NCBI GenBank assembly: GCA_918797485.1
Contig: CAKKNE010000005.1
Span: forward strand, 1,736,001-1,800,000
Direction: 5' to 3'
Origin: Pelagomonas calceolata
Lineage: Eukaryota > Sar > Pelagophyceae > Pelagomonadales > Pelagomonadaceae
DNA: 64,000 bases
Part shown: positions 10,899-22,834 of the stretch, in pieces
How the letters are laid out: each line of letters begins with the position of its first letter
Position numbering within the stretch: position 1 is the first letter of the stretch
The notes under the pieces: model-generated
Databases searched by the model: none
What the model was told of the DNA's origin: nothing
The model's input: only the letters and a program-made list of their open reading frames with translations
Translations under genes and position numbers: made by a program

Positions 10899-12188
10899 CT
10901 ACATGCGAATCTGGAAACGCCCTGATTTCGTGATTGTCCGAACGCCCTTGTATGGCCGGTATCGTTCGTTTTTTAATTGTAGGGCTGCAATCTGTATACC
11001 AGAAACGGAGGCAACAGGGACCTTCCACTTGACCTGAATCGGAGGCGGGCCCTCAGCCAAACCTTGGATTATCATTGAGCCAGAAAGCTGGGGGACTTTG
11101 GTGGCATTTGGTGTGAGCCTTCCAATTGTCCAACTAGCCACCTTTGTGGCTTCGTCATAGAGCACTGTACCAACAGTTGCAGATAATGTGGCGGTCTTGA
11201 CACACTTGGGAAACGGGATCGATAATGCAACGTCCTCAATTAGCATCGGGGCTTTGCGATTGGGAGTCACGAGGGACGAAGTCTGCCTTTGACCAATCTG
11301 TATCTGTATGCGGCCATACCCAGCATTGTGCTGATCAGACATTGTTACAACAGGAGTAACGTATATCGGCACAGTCACATTTGTCTTCGTATTCACACGA
11401 TAGCGCATGAGCTCAAAAGTGCCATCAGGTGGCACGAAGCTCACAACGCGGTCCTGCTCGAATCTAGTATAGCGCACACAGGGGTGAAAGGAGCAGTCTT
11501 TTATTACCTCTGGATCTAGAAAGCTTAAGCATAGGTCTGGAATGCCAGAGAGACGCGAATTAGCTACAATAGCCCCAGATACCTCAGAGGATACTACTTG
11601 CCCTTTCCGATCTACAACTGCGTCAACTTCCTCAATAATATCCAGATAAATCTCGTTCTGAGCGTATTTGACCCCTGACTTACGCCAGGGCATGGAGGAA
11701 ATTGTCCCATCCGGAAGCACATCACTTACATTTGACTTCCCAGTTGCAACTGCTTGCAAGCGGCCCATGACAGAAGGAGGAGCGATCATTGCCTTCAATG
11801 CATTTGGTTCAGTTGTGAGCGGATTTCCGTTGTCCAACATCTCTTCGAGGAGCTGGTAAACACTAGCAAAATTGTCCTTGATTAAACCCTCGCTTGCGGC
11901 GCCGAAGTATTCAACAAATATGTCCACGACTCGCTGCAATAATTCAATTACTAGTAGCGGTGGCACCTCTTTGGCTAGAACAGCAATGACATATATGTCT
12001 TCTCTGAAGACAGACACTAAATAATGCTTGGAGGTGTGCAACAGTGGCGAGAGCGTTCCTGAGCGCTTGTCTTGTGGATTAAGTTCGTCCCAGCAAAGAT
12101 CACAAATGTTCCGTGGCGTGACACCACGCCAGTGTCGCTCAATTAAAACTTCGCCTGTCGCGCTTGTGACAAATAGAGAGTTTATCAT
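10899..12188 (-). CDS. AP3M: AP-3 adaptor complex medium subunit mu
   Basis: Medium subunit of the AP-3 adaptor, which sorts cargo from endosomes and the Golgi to lysosome- or vacuole-related compartments. One open exon of 429 codons. I start it at the ATG reading MINSLF, matching the family start, rather than 12 codons upstream. The N-terminal longin-like domain (about 1-140) is followed by the mu-homology domain. Diagnostic AP-3 stretches include LLEEMLDNGNPLTTEPN, PWRKSGVKYAQNEIYLD, SFHPCVRYTRFEQDRVVSF and PPDGTFELMRYRV. The C-terminus (RPYKGVRTITKSGRFQIR) matches the family end. Length is normal (human about 418). No intron is seen, unlike most neighbouring low-GC genes. Very confident. 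Confidence 0.95.
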   Translation of the reverse strand: MINSLFVTSATGEVLIERHWRGVTPRNICDLCWDELNPQDKRSGTLSPLLHTSKHYLVSVFREDIYVIAVLAKEVPPLLVIELLQRVVDIFVEYFGAASEGLIKDNFASVYQLLEEMLDNGNPLTTEPNALKAMIAPPSVMGRLQAVATGKSNVSDVLPDGTISSMPWRKSGVKYAQNEIYLDIIEEVDAVVDRKGQVVSSEVSGAIVANSRLSGIPDLCLSFLDPEVIKDCSFHPCVRYTRFEQDRVVSFVPPDGTFELMRYRVNTKTNVTVPIYVTPVVTMSDQHNAGYGRIQIQIGQRQTSSLVTPNRKAPMLIEDVALSIPFPKCVKTATLSATVGTVLYDEATKVASWTIGRLTPNATKVPQLSGSMIIQGLAEGPPPIQVKWKVPVASVSGIQIAALQLKNERYRPYKGVRTITKSGRFQIRM

Positions 12189-13433
12189 TTGGACCAGGGA
12201 TATTAAAGTTTGGAGCAGTAGCATGCTAGGCGAGGCTTGATCTCTCTCTCGGAACGGCTAGCCGAGTTTCGCGCGGATTTCTTTTTAGCGAGCCCTGCAT
12301 CGGGTCGGTTACGGCCCCGTGGAGGTGGTTTGGGACTGGGGGCGACCGCCTCAGGCTTTGATTTAGGGACTCGGACTCGGAATTTATTTTGTGACGAAAA
12401 ATGGCCTCGGGATGGGTAACGGTCAACGTAATCGACCCGAGGTGAGCCTTTGCCTCCCCTTACCCCGGGCAGCTCCCCTGACACCATGCGAAAGCTGCTG
12501 CAACTCAAACCCGCCGAGGTGGGGAGGGTGTGTGCGCGGCCCGGCGTCGGCTTGTGGGCTCGGGGTTCGTACGGGAACGAGAACTTGAACTTGCGCTATA
12601 CAGCTCCAGAGCTGAACGGAAGCCCCAAGGCCCTCATACATCAAAACTTTACGCTGTCGACGTAAAAACCCGCGAGCTCTGGAGGCTCGGGGCTCGATCG
12701 CCAGTGATTTATCTTTAGCTTTATTTTACTCTGCAGCCAAATGTGCTCGTCAGGTAAGCCAAAACAGCGTCTCCTCGTCGCGCGTTTCAAACGGACATTC
12801 ACGGGAAGATCTCCAAATTGCTGGTAGAGGAGCGCCCGACCCACGCGCACGGCGACGCACCTCAAGAAGTCCACCAGTTGTCCGTCGCCACATGTCAACC
12901 CGCGGTCGGTCGGGAGAGCATATTCGGTGATGTCATGGCGGGCTACTTGGACGCCGCTCGACAAAAGATCGCCCATCAGGACATACGTTTACATTCCAGC
13001 GAACGTTCGAATGACGCGCCGCGCAAGTGGAAAAGACTTTAAGCCGGCGACGACGACCCGCGGGGAATCGGACTCGTCCGAGAGCTTCGTTTAGGACGTT
13101 AGGCGTACTATCCTAGGACCTTTACGAATACCAGGACGGGCGGGGAGTTGGGGCCACTCTCTGGGCTCTGGTATGAAAGAAAACCCGCACCACCCCCATC
13201 GTGCTTGCAACGAAGCTCGTGCAACGACATGTCCTCGGAAATGCAAACAGGGCTCCGTCGGACATCCCGGAGGCGAGACGGGCGCCGGGTCGCCCGAGGC
13301 CATCCGAGTCATCGCAAGTGCTGGTCGAAGTTAGGTGTTCTCGCTAGTAAGATTGAAGTTACTAGGGTTCAGACGGTTTACAGTCGTATCATAATAGCTT
13401 TATTTGGAAGCCGGTGACAAGTTGCCGCTCACG
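12189..13433. other. intergenic, divergent promoters plus dispersed repeat
   Basis: Separates the AP-3 mu start (-) from the coiled-coil start (+), so both promoters should lie here. Most of 12790-13200 is a copy of the dispersed element listed below. Short ORFs on both strands are not supported as genes. Confidence 0.6.
12790..13200 (+). repeat. truncated copy of dispersed TIR element
   Basis: From GATCTCCAAATTGCTGGTAG onward this matches, in the same orientation, 36607-36760. It also matches the reverse complement of 29220-28800, including ACCTC-AGAAGTCCACCAG, TGTCAACCCGCGG, GAGAGCATATTCGGTGA and the later CCCGCACCACCCCC. Both terminal repeats seen in the 28.6-29.4 kb copy are missing here. 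Homology by eye is clear; borders are approximate. Confidence 0.75.
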
Positions 13434-16400
13434 ATGGCAAGTGACGAACCAACCTATGAGGAACTACTGGAGGAGAATTATGAGCTACACGAAGAGAAAC
13501 GGGCCTTGAGCAGCCGAATACAAGCACTCGAGACAGACCTCGCGGAGCATACCGGCGCTGGCAGAGAGAGTGAGCGCAGGGCGTCTGAAATAGGCCGACT
13601 CGAGAAGGACCTCGCCGACGCAACTGCTCACTCGCACGCTTGTAAGAGAGAGATAGAAAAGCTAAAGACTGAGAGAGACATGCGGCAGAGAGAGCACAAG
13701 CGGCTTGAAACTGCACTGCAAGATAAAGAGGAACGGTACTATGATATATAGCTAATTTTTACCAATGCATACTTGTTTAGATTATCTTCCATTCTGCGAG
13801 GAGGAGTTGTGAATTCAGTAGCTGATGAAGATATCCGGCAAGAGGACCGTCAGATGCACTTGACCTACGAGCGTAATTTGCTGGAAGCCGACCAAGAGAA
13901 TGAGCAGATTCGAGCAGAGATGTCCACCTTGGAATCCCAAGTCCTAGTATTACAAGGCGCTTTGGCAGTCCGGCGCATTGTAAATCCTTTGAATGCTATG
14001 TCCCTACGAATTTAGTTCTGGCAGGTCACGGCAGCTGAACGAGATGAGATCCTTGCTATCCGCGAAAGGAATGACGTGGCACTAGAGCATTCAGAAACCA
14101 AAATAGAAGAGCTGAACTTATTGCTAGAAGAGGCACGCGTGCAAATACAAGAATTATCTGCAGAACGAGATGCCATAGACGATGCGCTGCAAGCGACTAC
14201 TAAAGTGGTTGCACAGAATGAGCAAAAGTTTCGCGCCCAGTTAGAGGATTCGCTTGTTGAAATTGCGAAGCTGCGAGATACAGCTACTCTGGATAATCAG
14301 GAGAAGATGAAGCAGGTGCAGCTTGAGCTTGAGAGAGCATATTTAGACGCTGGGCGCCTTGATGCAGAGAATGTGCCCCATAGCCGAGTCGAGATTTGTC
14401 CATTGCATGTGTCTTGGAAGCTAAGTTAACAGGTGGAACTGACCGTCCTTGCTGACTTATTGCGCAATCGCATAAGGGACCTCGAAAGTGGACATGAGCA
14501 TGAGAGTATACTTGCAAGGAGGAAACATCCTGACACTGGAGATATCTCTGCTGAACTAAGCTCTACAAAAGTGAGCCTCTATGAAAGCAAGAAGAAGCAA
14601 CACCTCATTGAGAGTGAAATTTCAGGACTCGAAGCAGAACTTGCTGATGATCGTGATTTGCTGGACATTGCTGCGCAACAGGGTGGAATTGGCGTAGCAG
14701 AGGCCATTCGTCGCAATAAGTGGCTCAAAACTGTACTGCGAAAACGTGAGACAGAGATTGAGAAATGCCGCCTTGAACTCTCTGTCAGTCTAAAACAACG
14801 CTTTCATCCTTATATGAGACTTCTCCTAGGCGACAAGGGAAGAAAACGAATCGGCCAGGATTGAGCACAAAATGCTTAAAACTGCACTCGGAGATGCAGG
14901 CAAGGTACTTTTGCAAATGACAGCAGGTGCAGGTCATCTCACCGATGTTTGCCCAGCTGATGCCAAGACTATGGCTGCAAGGTGTATTGATCTTGCTAGT
15001 AGCAGTCACCTACAAAAAAGAAGCGCTGATATAAAAGGCGAAGCTGGGAAGGCAGACACCAGGAAGATGCAAGTGCAAATTAATGACCTTGAAAGCGAGC
15101 GAGCACGCCTGCTTAGCCAGCTACATGAAGCTGCACCCAGAGTCTCAGGACAGGGCATTCGGTTCATTGGTCTGACAGATGAAAATCTTAGAAAATTACA
15201 GTTGTATGCAATGAGATTAAGTCGAGGGGTAGAAAATATACCTATCGACGCTAAATGTCTAAGAAATGGGTTGGAAACACTCTCAGATGTCGAGCCAAAA
15301 AGTCCTGCTCTAAGCGAGGTTTGCGGCGAGTAATGCAACCTGCATCAAAAATATTTAATATATCTGAATTCGCCCACAGATGACCTTTAGGTTGCTCAAA
15401 TCTAAAGCTGAGGAGCACATACGCCACCTGCCAGCTTGTGCATCTAGCGCTGGTGCATCTAGCGCGATAGATACTGCAACGGTTATTCCATCTTCAGCCC
15501 AAACTCCAGGCCACAGCACCACTAAGTCAACTAAAGCAATGCACAAAAACACTAGTGTAAATCAACCAAGGGCCCGTGGCACCTCGTGCACCTATGGTGG
15601 TGTTTCTACACCTAACATTGTAGTTGCAAATCTAGGCCACACTGCAACTGGTCCATGTGACACTGACTTTTGCAAAACGGCCATCTTTGGCGACTGGGAT
15701 GGTTGCCCAGTGGCCAATGATCAGCATGTGTTCAATCAACCACGGCTTCCAAATGACATATGGGCAAGGGACTTGCGATGGGTCTATTTTGCGTTTAATT
15801 TTGCACCAAAAATTGTCATTTGCTCAAATAAATAGGCTCATGCAGCACTCGCCGAAGCGCTGGAGCTTTTGGATGTGTCCGAGCGCGAATGCATCCAACT
15901 TGGCTTGACATGTGGTATCTTGAGTGGGCAGGCATCCGAAATAAGGCAAAATATGTCAGCTTGCTACGATGTGCATTTACGGAAAAAGAGAGCAATGGAA
16001 AGCAAGACATCAGCGCTGCGATCTAAACTAGCGGCATTACAAGAACAAAAGGCTATTCTTGAAGCTAAATTACAAATTTACGAGCGTATTCCTGGAAGTG
16101 GACAGGTGACTGTCACCAGGGATGACATTGGAAGTGGACAGGTGACTGTCACCAGGGATGACATTGGGGCGCCGCAATCGAGATTTCAAGAGGTTGCTCG
16201 GCAAATGGCATCATATGAAGTGAACGAGCTACAGATGAAACGACGACACGCCATCCTCCACGAGGAGTTGAAGACCGAAAAAATCAGAAGGGGCCAGGCT
16301 GAAAATGCATTGAGTGAAGTTGAAGCTACTTTGCGCAGTCGCATACTCTACTTAGAATTATGGAAACAGGGCTCAGTGGCTCGCATTGAGCGCTTGCAAG

Positions 16401-19400
16401 CCGAACTTGATGAGTCATCGCCCAATTTGCCACTCTCCTGCGTTAAAGCAAAGAGGCCTGTAAAAACAAGGTTTCTTTCTGCACAGGCTCAACATGTCTG
16501 CGCATAGCCCTATAACTCTGCAAGAAAAATCCTGGGCCAAGGAAATGATGGTTCTTCGTGCCTCGCTTCGTAAATTGAACGAAGAATCCGCCGCAACACG
16601 TAGAGATTGCACCCGTCTCCAGGAACTAGCTTCAATCGCAACAATGCAAGCAATAAGCTTTGTCCTATATTTTCACATCTTTATCCAATTCACATATCAC
16701 TTAGGCCGCCGAACTCCGACGAAAACAGTCAGAGGATGCAGCTGAGCAAAAAAACGATTTAATCCGCATTCGTCAACTTGAGGCCCGATCAGACAATGAT
16801 CGGATAATCGGGAAGCTCCAGCGCGAAATCATTTCAACGCGCACGATGTATAGGCTTTTTGCTCGTGTAGTGCAGTGAAATTCACTACTATCGAAATTGA
16901 CTTGGTATTTTCAGGTAAATATGAAGCAATACATACCGAACTTGCACACAGAGAAAGACTCATGCTCAAGGCGGAATCAAGGCGCATTAGGTGTGATGAA
17001 CTGTTAATTTCGCTCCGTGAGGAAAAGCAACTTCAACTGGAGATACTGAACACAACTCTCAGATGCGCGTTTTGCTTGCCGCATTCAAGTACTTCAAGGC
17101 ACACAATAGCTGGTGCGGACCATGATTCGGAAATGTCATGTAATCTTCTTGGACTACAAGATGCAACCAACCAGCAGGAACTTGAATTACGCGCATCAGA
17201 ACTGGCCCGCGAAAAGCTTGAGCACCGCAATGCACAACTAGAGATTGACCTGGATACATCTAAACGGCTAGCTCTCTGTCTCACTGGTAAGAACAGTACA
17301 TCTGTGAATTTGAGACAATACTTGCCCCCAGGTTCTTTAGCATCTCAAGGTCAGCGAATCACTTTACACTTCTCAGTGCAAGATGCTTAATTTTGGGGAT
17401 CACTCCTAGGTGACACATTCCGCAGAATTGTATCACTAAACGAGGAAGTCAAAGCATTGAAGCTACAAGCCATCCAGGGTAAATACCAAATCACAACTTT
17501 GCAAGAAGAAAAACGACGACTTAATGCGACAGTTTTATCTCGTGAGACTGTGCTTACGAAAGCTGATCGTGCCCGTGTTGAGGCTGAAGCTAGATTGATA
17601 TCGGATGTTAGTGGGCGTGGTAATCCCCTATCAGAGTGCAAGCAGTGTAAGATGCCTTTAAGTAATGGATGTTATCTTCCAGCGTCATACCCCTGGCTGT
17701 GCAGCTGCACATCCAAGTTTGTTGTGCACAGGGATGCTTCCATCGTCCACTCTCGATCTGGAGGAGATGGAAATACCTCTGAAAGAGCTGCATATCAGTG
17801 GTGGGCCAATTCAACAAAGGGAATGCCAACCCGCAGGCTCAGTACAAAACTCCGATCTCCCAGATCAGGTTCTAACATAGTCATTCGACATTCTATGCGC
17901 ACTTGTTGCTAATTTAGCTTCATGACGAGGGTGATGGGGTGGCCACCCAGATATCTTCGCTGGCCCTGAGCCAAACAGAAACCATCGCTGGCAACGTGCA
18001 CAAGCCTGGGTTGGATCTAAAGCTCTATGACAAAGGAAAAAATAGAAAAAAACGGTGTCCTGGAATGATACTAACTTCAGATTATCGCCTGTTGTCGATG
18101 GTCTACACTCAGGTGAGGCCTGCGACAGCAGGAAATACCCTGCTCTTGCTCGGGCCAATTGCTCTGTGGAACAGCAGGCTCATTGGACCTATTCAGATGG
18201 CCACATGCAAAAACTGCAGTGTTTTGCTGATACCAGCCCTGCGGCTAGGGAGCCCAGGAATAGTAGATTAGAACAAGTCGCCGCAAAAACAATCAAATCA
18301 CTAAAGGTGATGCATGTGTACTTATAGCCCATTATTGTCACATACAGACTCTCGTAAAATTCAAAGTACAAGCGCTTACCAACTCAGATACGCGACTGGA
18401 GGAGCGGCATCAAGTAGCAAAACGTGAAATTCGTCGTGACCGGGATAAAGCTGGTCGGATCACTGAGCAGCTATATCATGAGCATGAGTCGGCGATTCGT
18501 CGTCTGCGTTGCGCGGTAGCAAAGTCAAGGAGCAATCCTCCTGACGTGGTTATGGGCGTAAATGCACAAGAAAATACCTCTCATGACGTGTCTGAAGTTG
18601 ACAAAGTCATCAAGATGAATATGAATCTCGAAAGTAAGCTAAAGATTGCCAACACGGCCCGTGAGCGTGCCGAAAGCCGTTGCGCTTTGGTCGTGAGTGA
18701 GCTAGAAGCACAGAAAAATGATCTTATTATGCTTTCAGCTAAGCTACAACGCGCTGAAGAAAAGCAAGCAAACACATCACCCTGCCGCTCAGATGCTCTC
18801 CAAGTGCACTTATTGCGAAAGTCCCTTTCGCAAAGGGATGCACAGCTCAAAGGCCTCCGTGATTCGCTTGTCAAGCTGAAAGCAGATTTGGTTGCCGTTG
18901 AACAGGTCTGGCTGCTCCTGGTTTCTTGCAGCATGACAGTGGCCAACTGTAGGCAAATGCGTTTGGCAGTCCGAGGCGGAAGGACTTACCAACCTATACC
19001 CCAGATGGCGCTGTACAGGACCCTCGTTCAAAGGCAAAAGAGCTCGCCCAGCAGTTGAATTTGATTCGTAGCGAGGCACGAGCTGCTACGCGACCAGCAG
19101 AGTAGCAGAAGGGAAAATTATACTTTTTGAGCAAAATAGTTATTAGGCGCAAAAACGATCTTTTCTGCTCACAACGCGATAAGTATAAGCTACAGCTGGA
19201 TCGTGCTCTCCATAAGATTGAATACTTGCGTTCTAATGCCCAGATGGCGGAGTCTCAATGTCGAGAGTTGGATAGTGCCCTCACCAATGCTCGTCGCGAA
19301 TGCAGCGAACTCAGGGCAGTTGAAGCAAAGTACTCTGTAACTGCGTGTAATTTGGTTCCTATCATATTTAAACTCTTTGAGTTATTTTTGCCTAGGCTTC

Positions 19401-19914
19401 GAAAAGAATTACCTAAGAGAGCTGGCGGTGTGTAACTGTGCATCACGATAAAATCATACATATAGTAGCAAAGCAATGTCTTAGGAGAAGTTTCCACGAA
19501 TGACATCAGGGGGGAGCTCGAAGTTCTCAGGGCTCAAAACTTAGTATTGCGTAAAACACAGGGTGGGCACAGATCAGCTTTGTGTATATCTGCGCATCCC
19601 TATCAAAAGCTGCAGCACAAACCACCAAAGTCTTTAGTTCTGCACGATGTTAAATTAGGACGCTGTGATCCAACCACGCGTGCTGCGCTAATTGCAGCAC
19701 TAAGGCTAGAAAACCAAGATTTAAAGCTATGCATCGGAGAGAGAGAAGGAGAAATTGCAAGATTGAAACCTGAAAGGGCATGTTCCGATGTATACTATCA
19801 TTCGAAGAATAGATATGCAAAGACGGAACTAAAAACTCTGGTTGATGGACTACAGCTAGTGATGCAACGCCAGGGACTCCACATAAGAACGCTAAAAAGT
19901 TATGCTGGACTATA
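13434..19914 (+). CDS. long many-exon coiled-coil protein
   Basis: Not assigned to a family. The start MASDEPTYEELLEENYELHEEK opens an almost continuous heptad-type coiled coil rich in E, K, R, L and A. Well-phased exons are 13434-13735, 13781-13979, 14025-14372, 14433-14783, 14830-15318, 15380-15781 and 15836 to about 16400. Further exons lie near 16500-16670, 16696-16865, 16915-17286, 17410-17590 and 18350-18905, then around 19030-19080, 19150-19330 and 19510-19914. Introns are about 45-60 nt with AT-rich interiors; one (17287-17409) is 123 nt. A more ordered segment (GIRFIGLTDENLRKLQLYAM) interrupts the coil near 15160. A 36-nt in-frame duplication lies at 16094-16165. A centrosome or basal-body protein such as CEP290 is possible but I could not show it. 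The exon chain from 16.4 to 19.9 kb is incomplete and might even be two genes. Confidence 0.65.
16094..16165 (+). repeat. 36-nt in-frame tandem duplication
   Basis: Two exact adjacent copies encoding GSGQVTVTRDDI twice inside the coiled-coil gene. Each unit contains the palindrome GGTGACTGTCACC. Perfect identity suggests a recent duplication. Confidence 0.9.
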
Positions 19915-21041
19915 GGTGATGATTGGGGCTGATGATTGGGAACTCGCAGGAACTAGTCCGAGCTTGATCAAGTATGTTTAGTGGTTCATCTTCTGATACG
20001 TTTCTTCAAAAACCATCTTATAGCAGTGAGGCCATCTTAGCCTAAGAATCAGATACGGGGGGAGGGCTCTAGACTAAAGGCTTGGTGTATGTCCCTTTTA
20101 GAGTCCCCGGGCCTTTTTTAGGATATTCCTCCCTTACTAATTATCTGTCTATTAAGGGAGGGGTCGAGGCCCCGATTCAGCCGGGGGCTGTGGCGCCTCC
20201 CCATAAATAGCCTAAGGGAATCCTGAAACTTACTGCGAATAATCCTCGGGGCGTGCCCCACTGGCACACTGTCATTCTACCGGGCTCAGGCTGTGGACCC
20301 CTGAAAAAGCGACTTCAGGACTCGGAAGGGGCCCCACGCGAACGTCGCGTTAGTGGCGTTTCGTGCCGCATCAGGCCACTGTTTGGGTAATTCTACACTA
20401 AAAGCTGCCGTGTTTGCGCATCCAACCGACGCCACGGGTACCAAAGGGGGCTTCGGGGGAGAAATCACCAGAATAGAACCAATAACCTGCACGTTAAGCC
20501 GCACTCACGTCAGATCATTTTGTCCCTGGGGCCCAACAGCCCCCCCCCCAAGGGGCTATGATTGATTGAAAATCTCACCAATCACCATACCAGTCACGGT
20601 GATCTGGGGGCCGGCTTCCTTTTGTAAGCAAGCCTGAGGACTCCGAGTCCGAGTCGGAAGGAGTACCAGGCCTACCTAGCACTCGCTCGGTGGGCCCCTG
20701 GTCCGCCAACGGGGCGTAGGGAGAGGTGCGGTCCTACCGTGACTACTAGGCTAGTAATAACTTGAATCATGCCCGGGCCATGATCATGTGATGCCAGTGA
20801 TGTTCAAGTTTTATAGTCCGAGTCTCCACTGGCATCCCGGGCCGAGTCATTGCCAGTACGACCTGCCAGTGCAGGCGGCAATGGCGCTTCCCGGAGACAT
20901 CCAAGCCTCCGAAAAAACTCTCACACACACACGGATTGATTGGCGTCTGAATTCCACATCACCGTGATGTTAAAATTTTAATGAATCGTGTACTGGTACA
21001 TCATTTACCTGATACCTACGGTACTATGCATAGCTGGGTCA
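19915..21041. other. intergenic, repeat-rich
   Basis: About 20075-20165 is a reverse-strand copy of the repeat at 29430-29520 (GGAGGAATATCCT and GACATACACCAAGC blocks). About 20335-20385 shares GTGGCGTTTCGTGCCGC with 23310-23335. There are also short palindromic tracts of GAGTCCGAGTCGG type and several CGTGAC/GTCACG words. No gene is supported. Confidence 0.5.
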
Positions 21042-22834
21042 ATGCGCGTTGCAATCATTCTGCCGTGGGTAGGCGGTGCAATGCCTCCCCATCTATCGTT
21101 TACATGCCATACCATGATTGGTGGTTTAGGGACAGCAACTTTGCTTTTGTTCCACGAGGTTACTCAAAAGCAGAGTGTGCCCGAGGCATGTCTCGCAAGG
21201 AGTAACATCGAGGTAAAGGAACTACAGGACGGAGGAATCGCAGCGCTTCACGTAAGGCGCATTGCAGAAGCAACTGGATCTCTGTCTCGAGTATGGAACG
21301 TCGATATGCAGCTGAAACTTGAGCGACTTTTGCAGATTGCACCTGCTCTCTTGTCTGAATTCAAACCAAGCTGGGGCTGGGTCTTTGGAGAATATCTCTA
21401 CGAGTACAGTCACTGGACCTATACCGATGTCGACATTGTGTTTGGGCGGCTTAACTCTGAGTCATATGCTGCTTTGATCTCAAATTTATGCCAGTCGCCA
21501 CAGGCTTGATGATTGGCTGGGGGGTGTTGAGTTCGACCGTTATGACATTCAAACATGGTCCTTCTTGGGCGACGCCGGCCGATTGTTCCTAAGGGGCCAG
21601 TGGGCTTTGCATAAAAATGAACAGCGCATAAACTTGCTGTGGCTAAACTGTGGCCATTTAAATGAAGATTTGCGTATCAATATTGAGGCGAAGCTACAAT
21701 TCTATCAAGATATGCTTGAATCGAAGAATTCGTCCTTGTTTGGTGTCAACAATTGAGCCTTCACAACTGCTAGTACATTAGGCATCGCTTGAAGCTGCTG
21801 TACCGCAAACGAATGACAACGGCTGCTCTGCCCCTAGATGAGTCTGGTTTGCATGAATGCAGTGTCCATACCGGAAGGTTTATCTCAGCCGAAGGCTGTT
21901 ACTCCTGTGTGGTAATTTCAAGCAGCCTTGCAGCAGCCCTTGATCTAAGAGTTAGAATTTCACCACTCGTGCTTAGTGATCACAGTGATGTTCCTGTCTT
22001 TTGGTTTCGTGGTAGCCTCGTGAGATGCATAAACCATTGGAACTCCAAAAGGGGCACATGTGGCGAGGCCTTGCGGGCCTGGAAGCATATACGGGCAAAT
22101 TATACTATGCGTGCATATCGAAGTCCAGAGACGCCAATCAACGCTGTGTTTAAGCGCGCAATTGTGATTCACGATTGCTTCAACATGCGCTGGATCTGCA
22201 GATCTGCGCGACGTGCAGCACTTCATGCCCTCGTTGACAAGTTAGAACTGGGTGGCCAGTTTGAACCTCTCGGACAAGAAAAAACTGTACTCCTTCGACC
22301 AGGGAAAGAGTTACTTCCCAAGGCGACCTTGGTGATGACGCCGATGATTAAACCCAGCGTCAGCATCCAAATAATTGAGGCGCCCCTCTTCCATTTTCGA
22401 AAATGGGTTGACTATGGAAGGTGGCATCCAACTTCCCTTGACAAAAATATGCCCCCAGTCATATTCTCAGTAAAGAGTAGCGGCTTTGTGTGCCTCCAAC
22501 GGCACCGTACCTAGACGTAGGCGGCTAGCTTGCCAGACGCAGCGATCTCCTTCATCCCTCATGGATATGAAATAGACTAGCAACCTGGGTCAGGGACGAG
22601 AAGGAAGAGCACTGGCTCTATAGCGAAGCACGATTGACTCGCTCTGAGTCACAAGCAGTCCGTCGACACTTGCTTACTGGCGGCAGGCTACTCACTGGTG
22701 AGTGGAGCGCAATGCTACATCGTGATGCCCTCCGCTCACGAAGCTACATTGGAGTGCATTTTTTACGATGGCCCCCAGCAGGCCCCGCCGCCCCTATCCA
22801 GGTCCCCGTCTCCTACCTCCGGGAAAGAGCTTAG
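21042..22834 (+). CDS. putative glycosyltransferase-like protein, possibly disrupted
   Basis: Probably a nucleotide-sugar transferase. The N-terminus MRVAIILPWVGG and the later WVFGEYLYEYSHWTYTDVDI with FGRL resemble glycosyltransferases that carry a DxD metal site (here TDVD), followed by FLGDAGRLFLRGQWALHKN. Approximate exons are 21042-21493, 21504-21737, 21782 to about 22465, and about 22580 to 22834. The intron 21738-21781 is well phased. Between 21493 and 21504 the frame shifts by 10 nt (GTCGCCACAG), too short for a normal intron, so this is a frameshift, a sequence error or pseudogenisation. The last exon (reading TWVRDEKEEHWLYSEARL) is plausible but its splice sites are uncertain. A GTG-initiated extension upstream would add a hydrophobic anchor. 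Family-level call only. Confidence 0.5.

Noticed and set aside
13434-19914. Assignment of the coiled-coil gene as CEP290
   Set aside because: Length, coiled-coil content and cilia context fit, but I could not match any diagnostic block with confidence.
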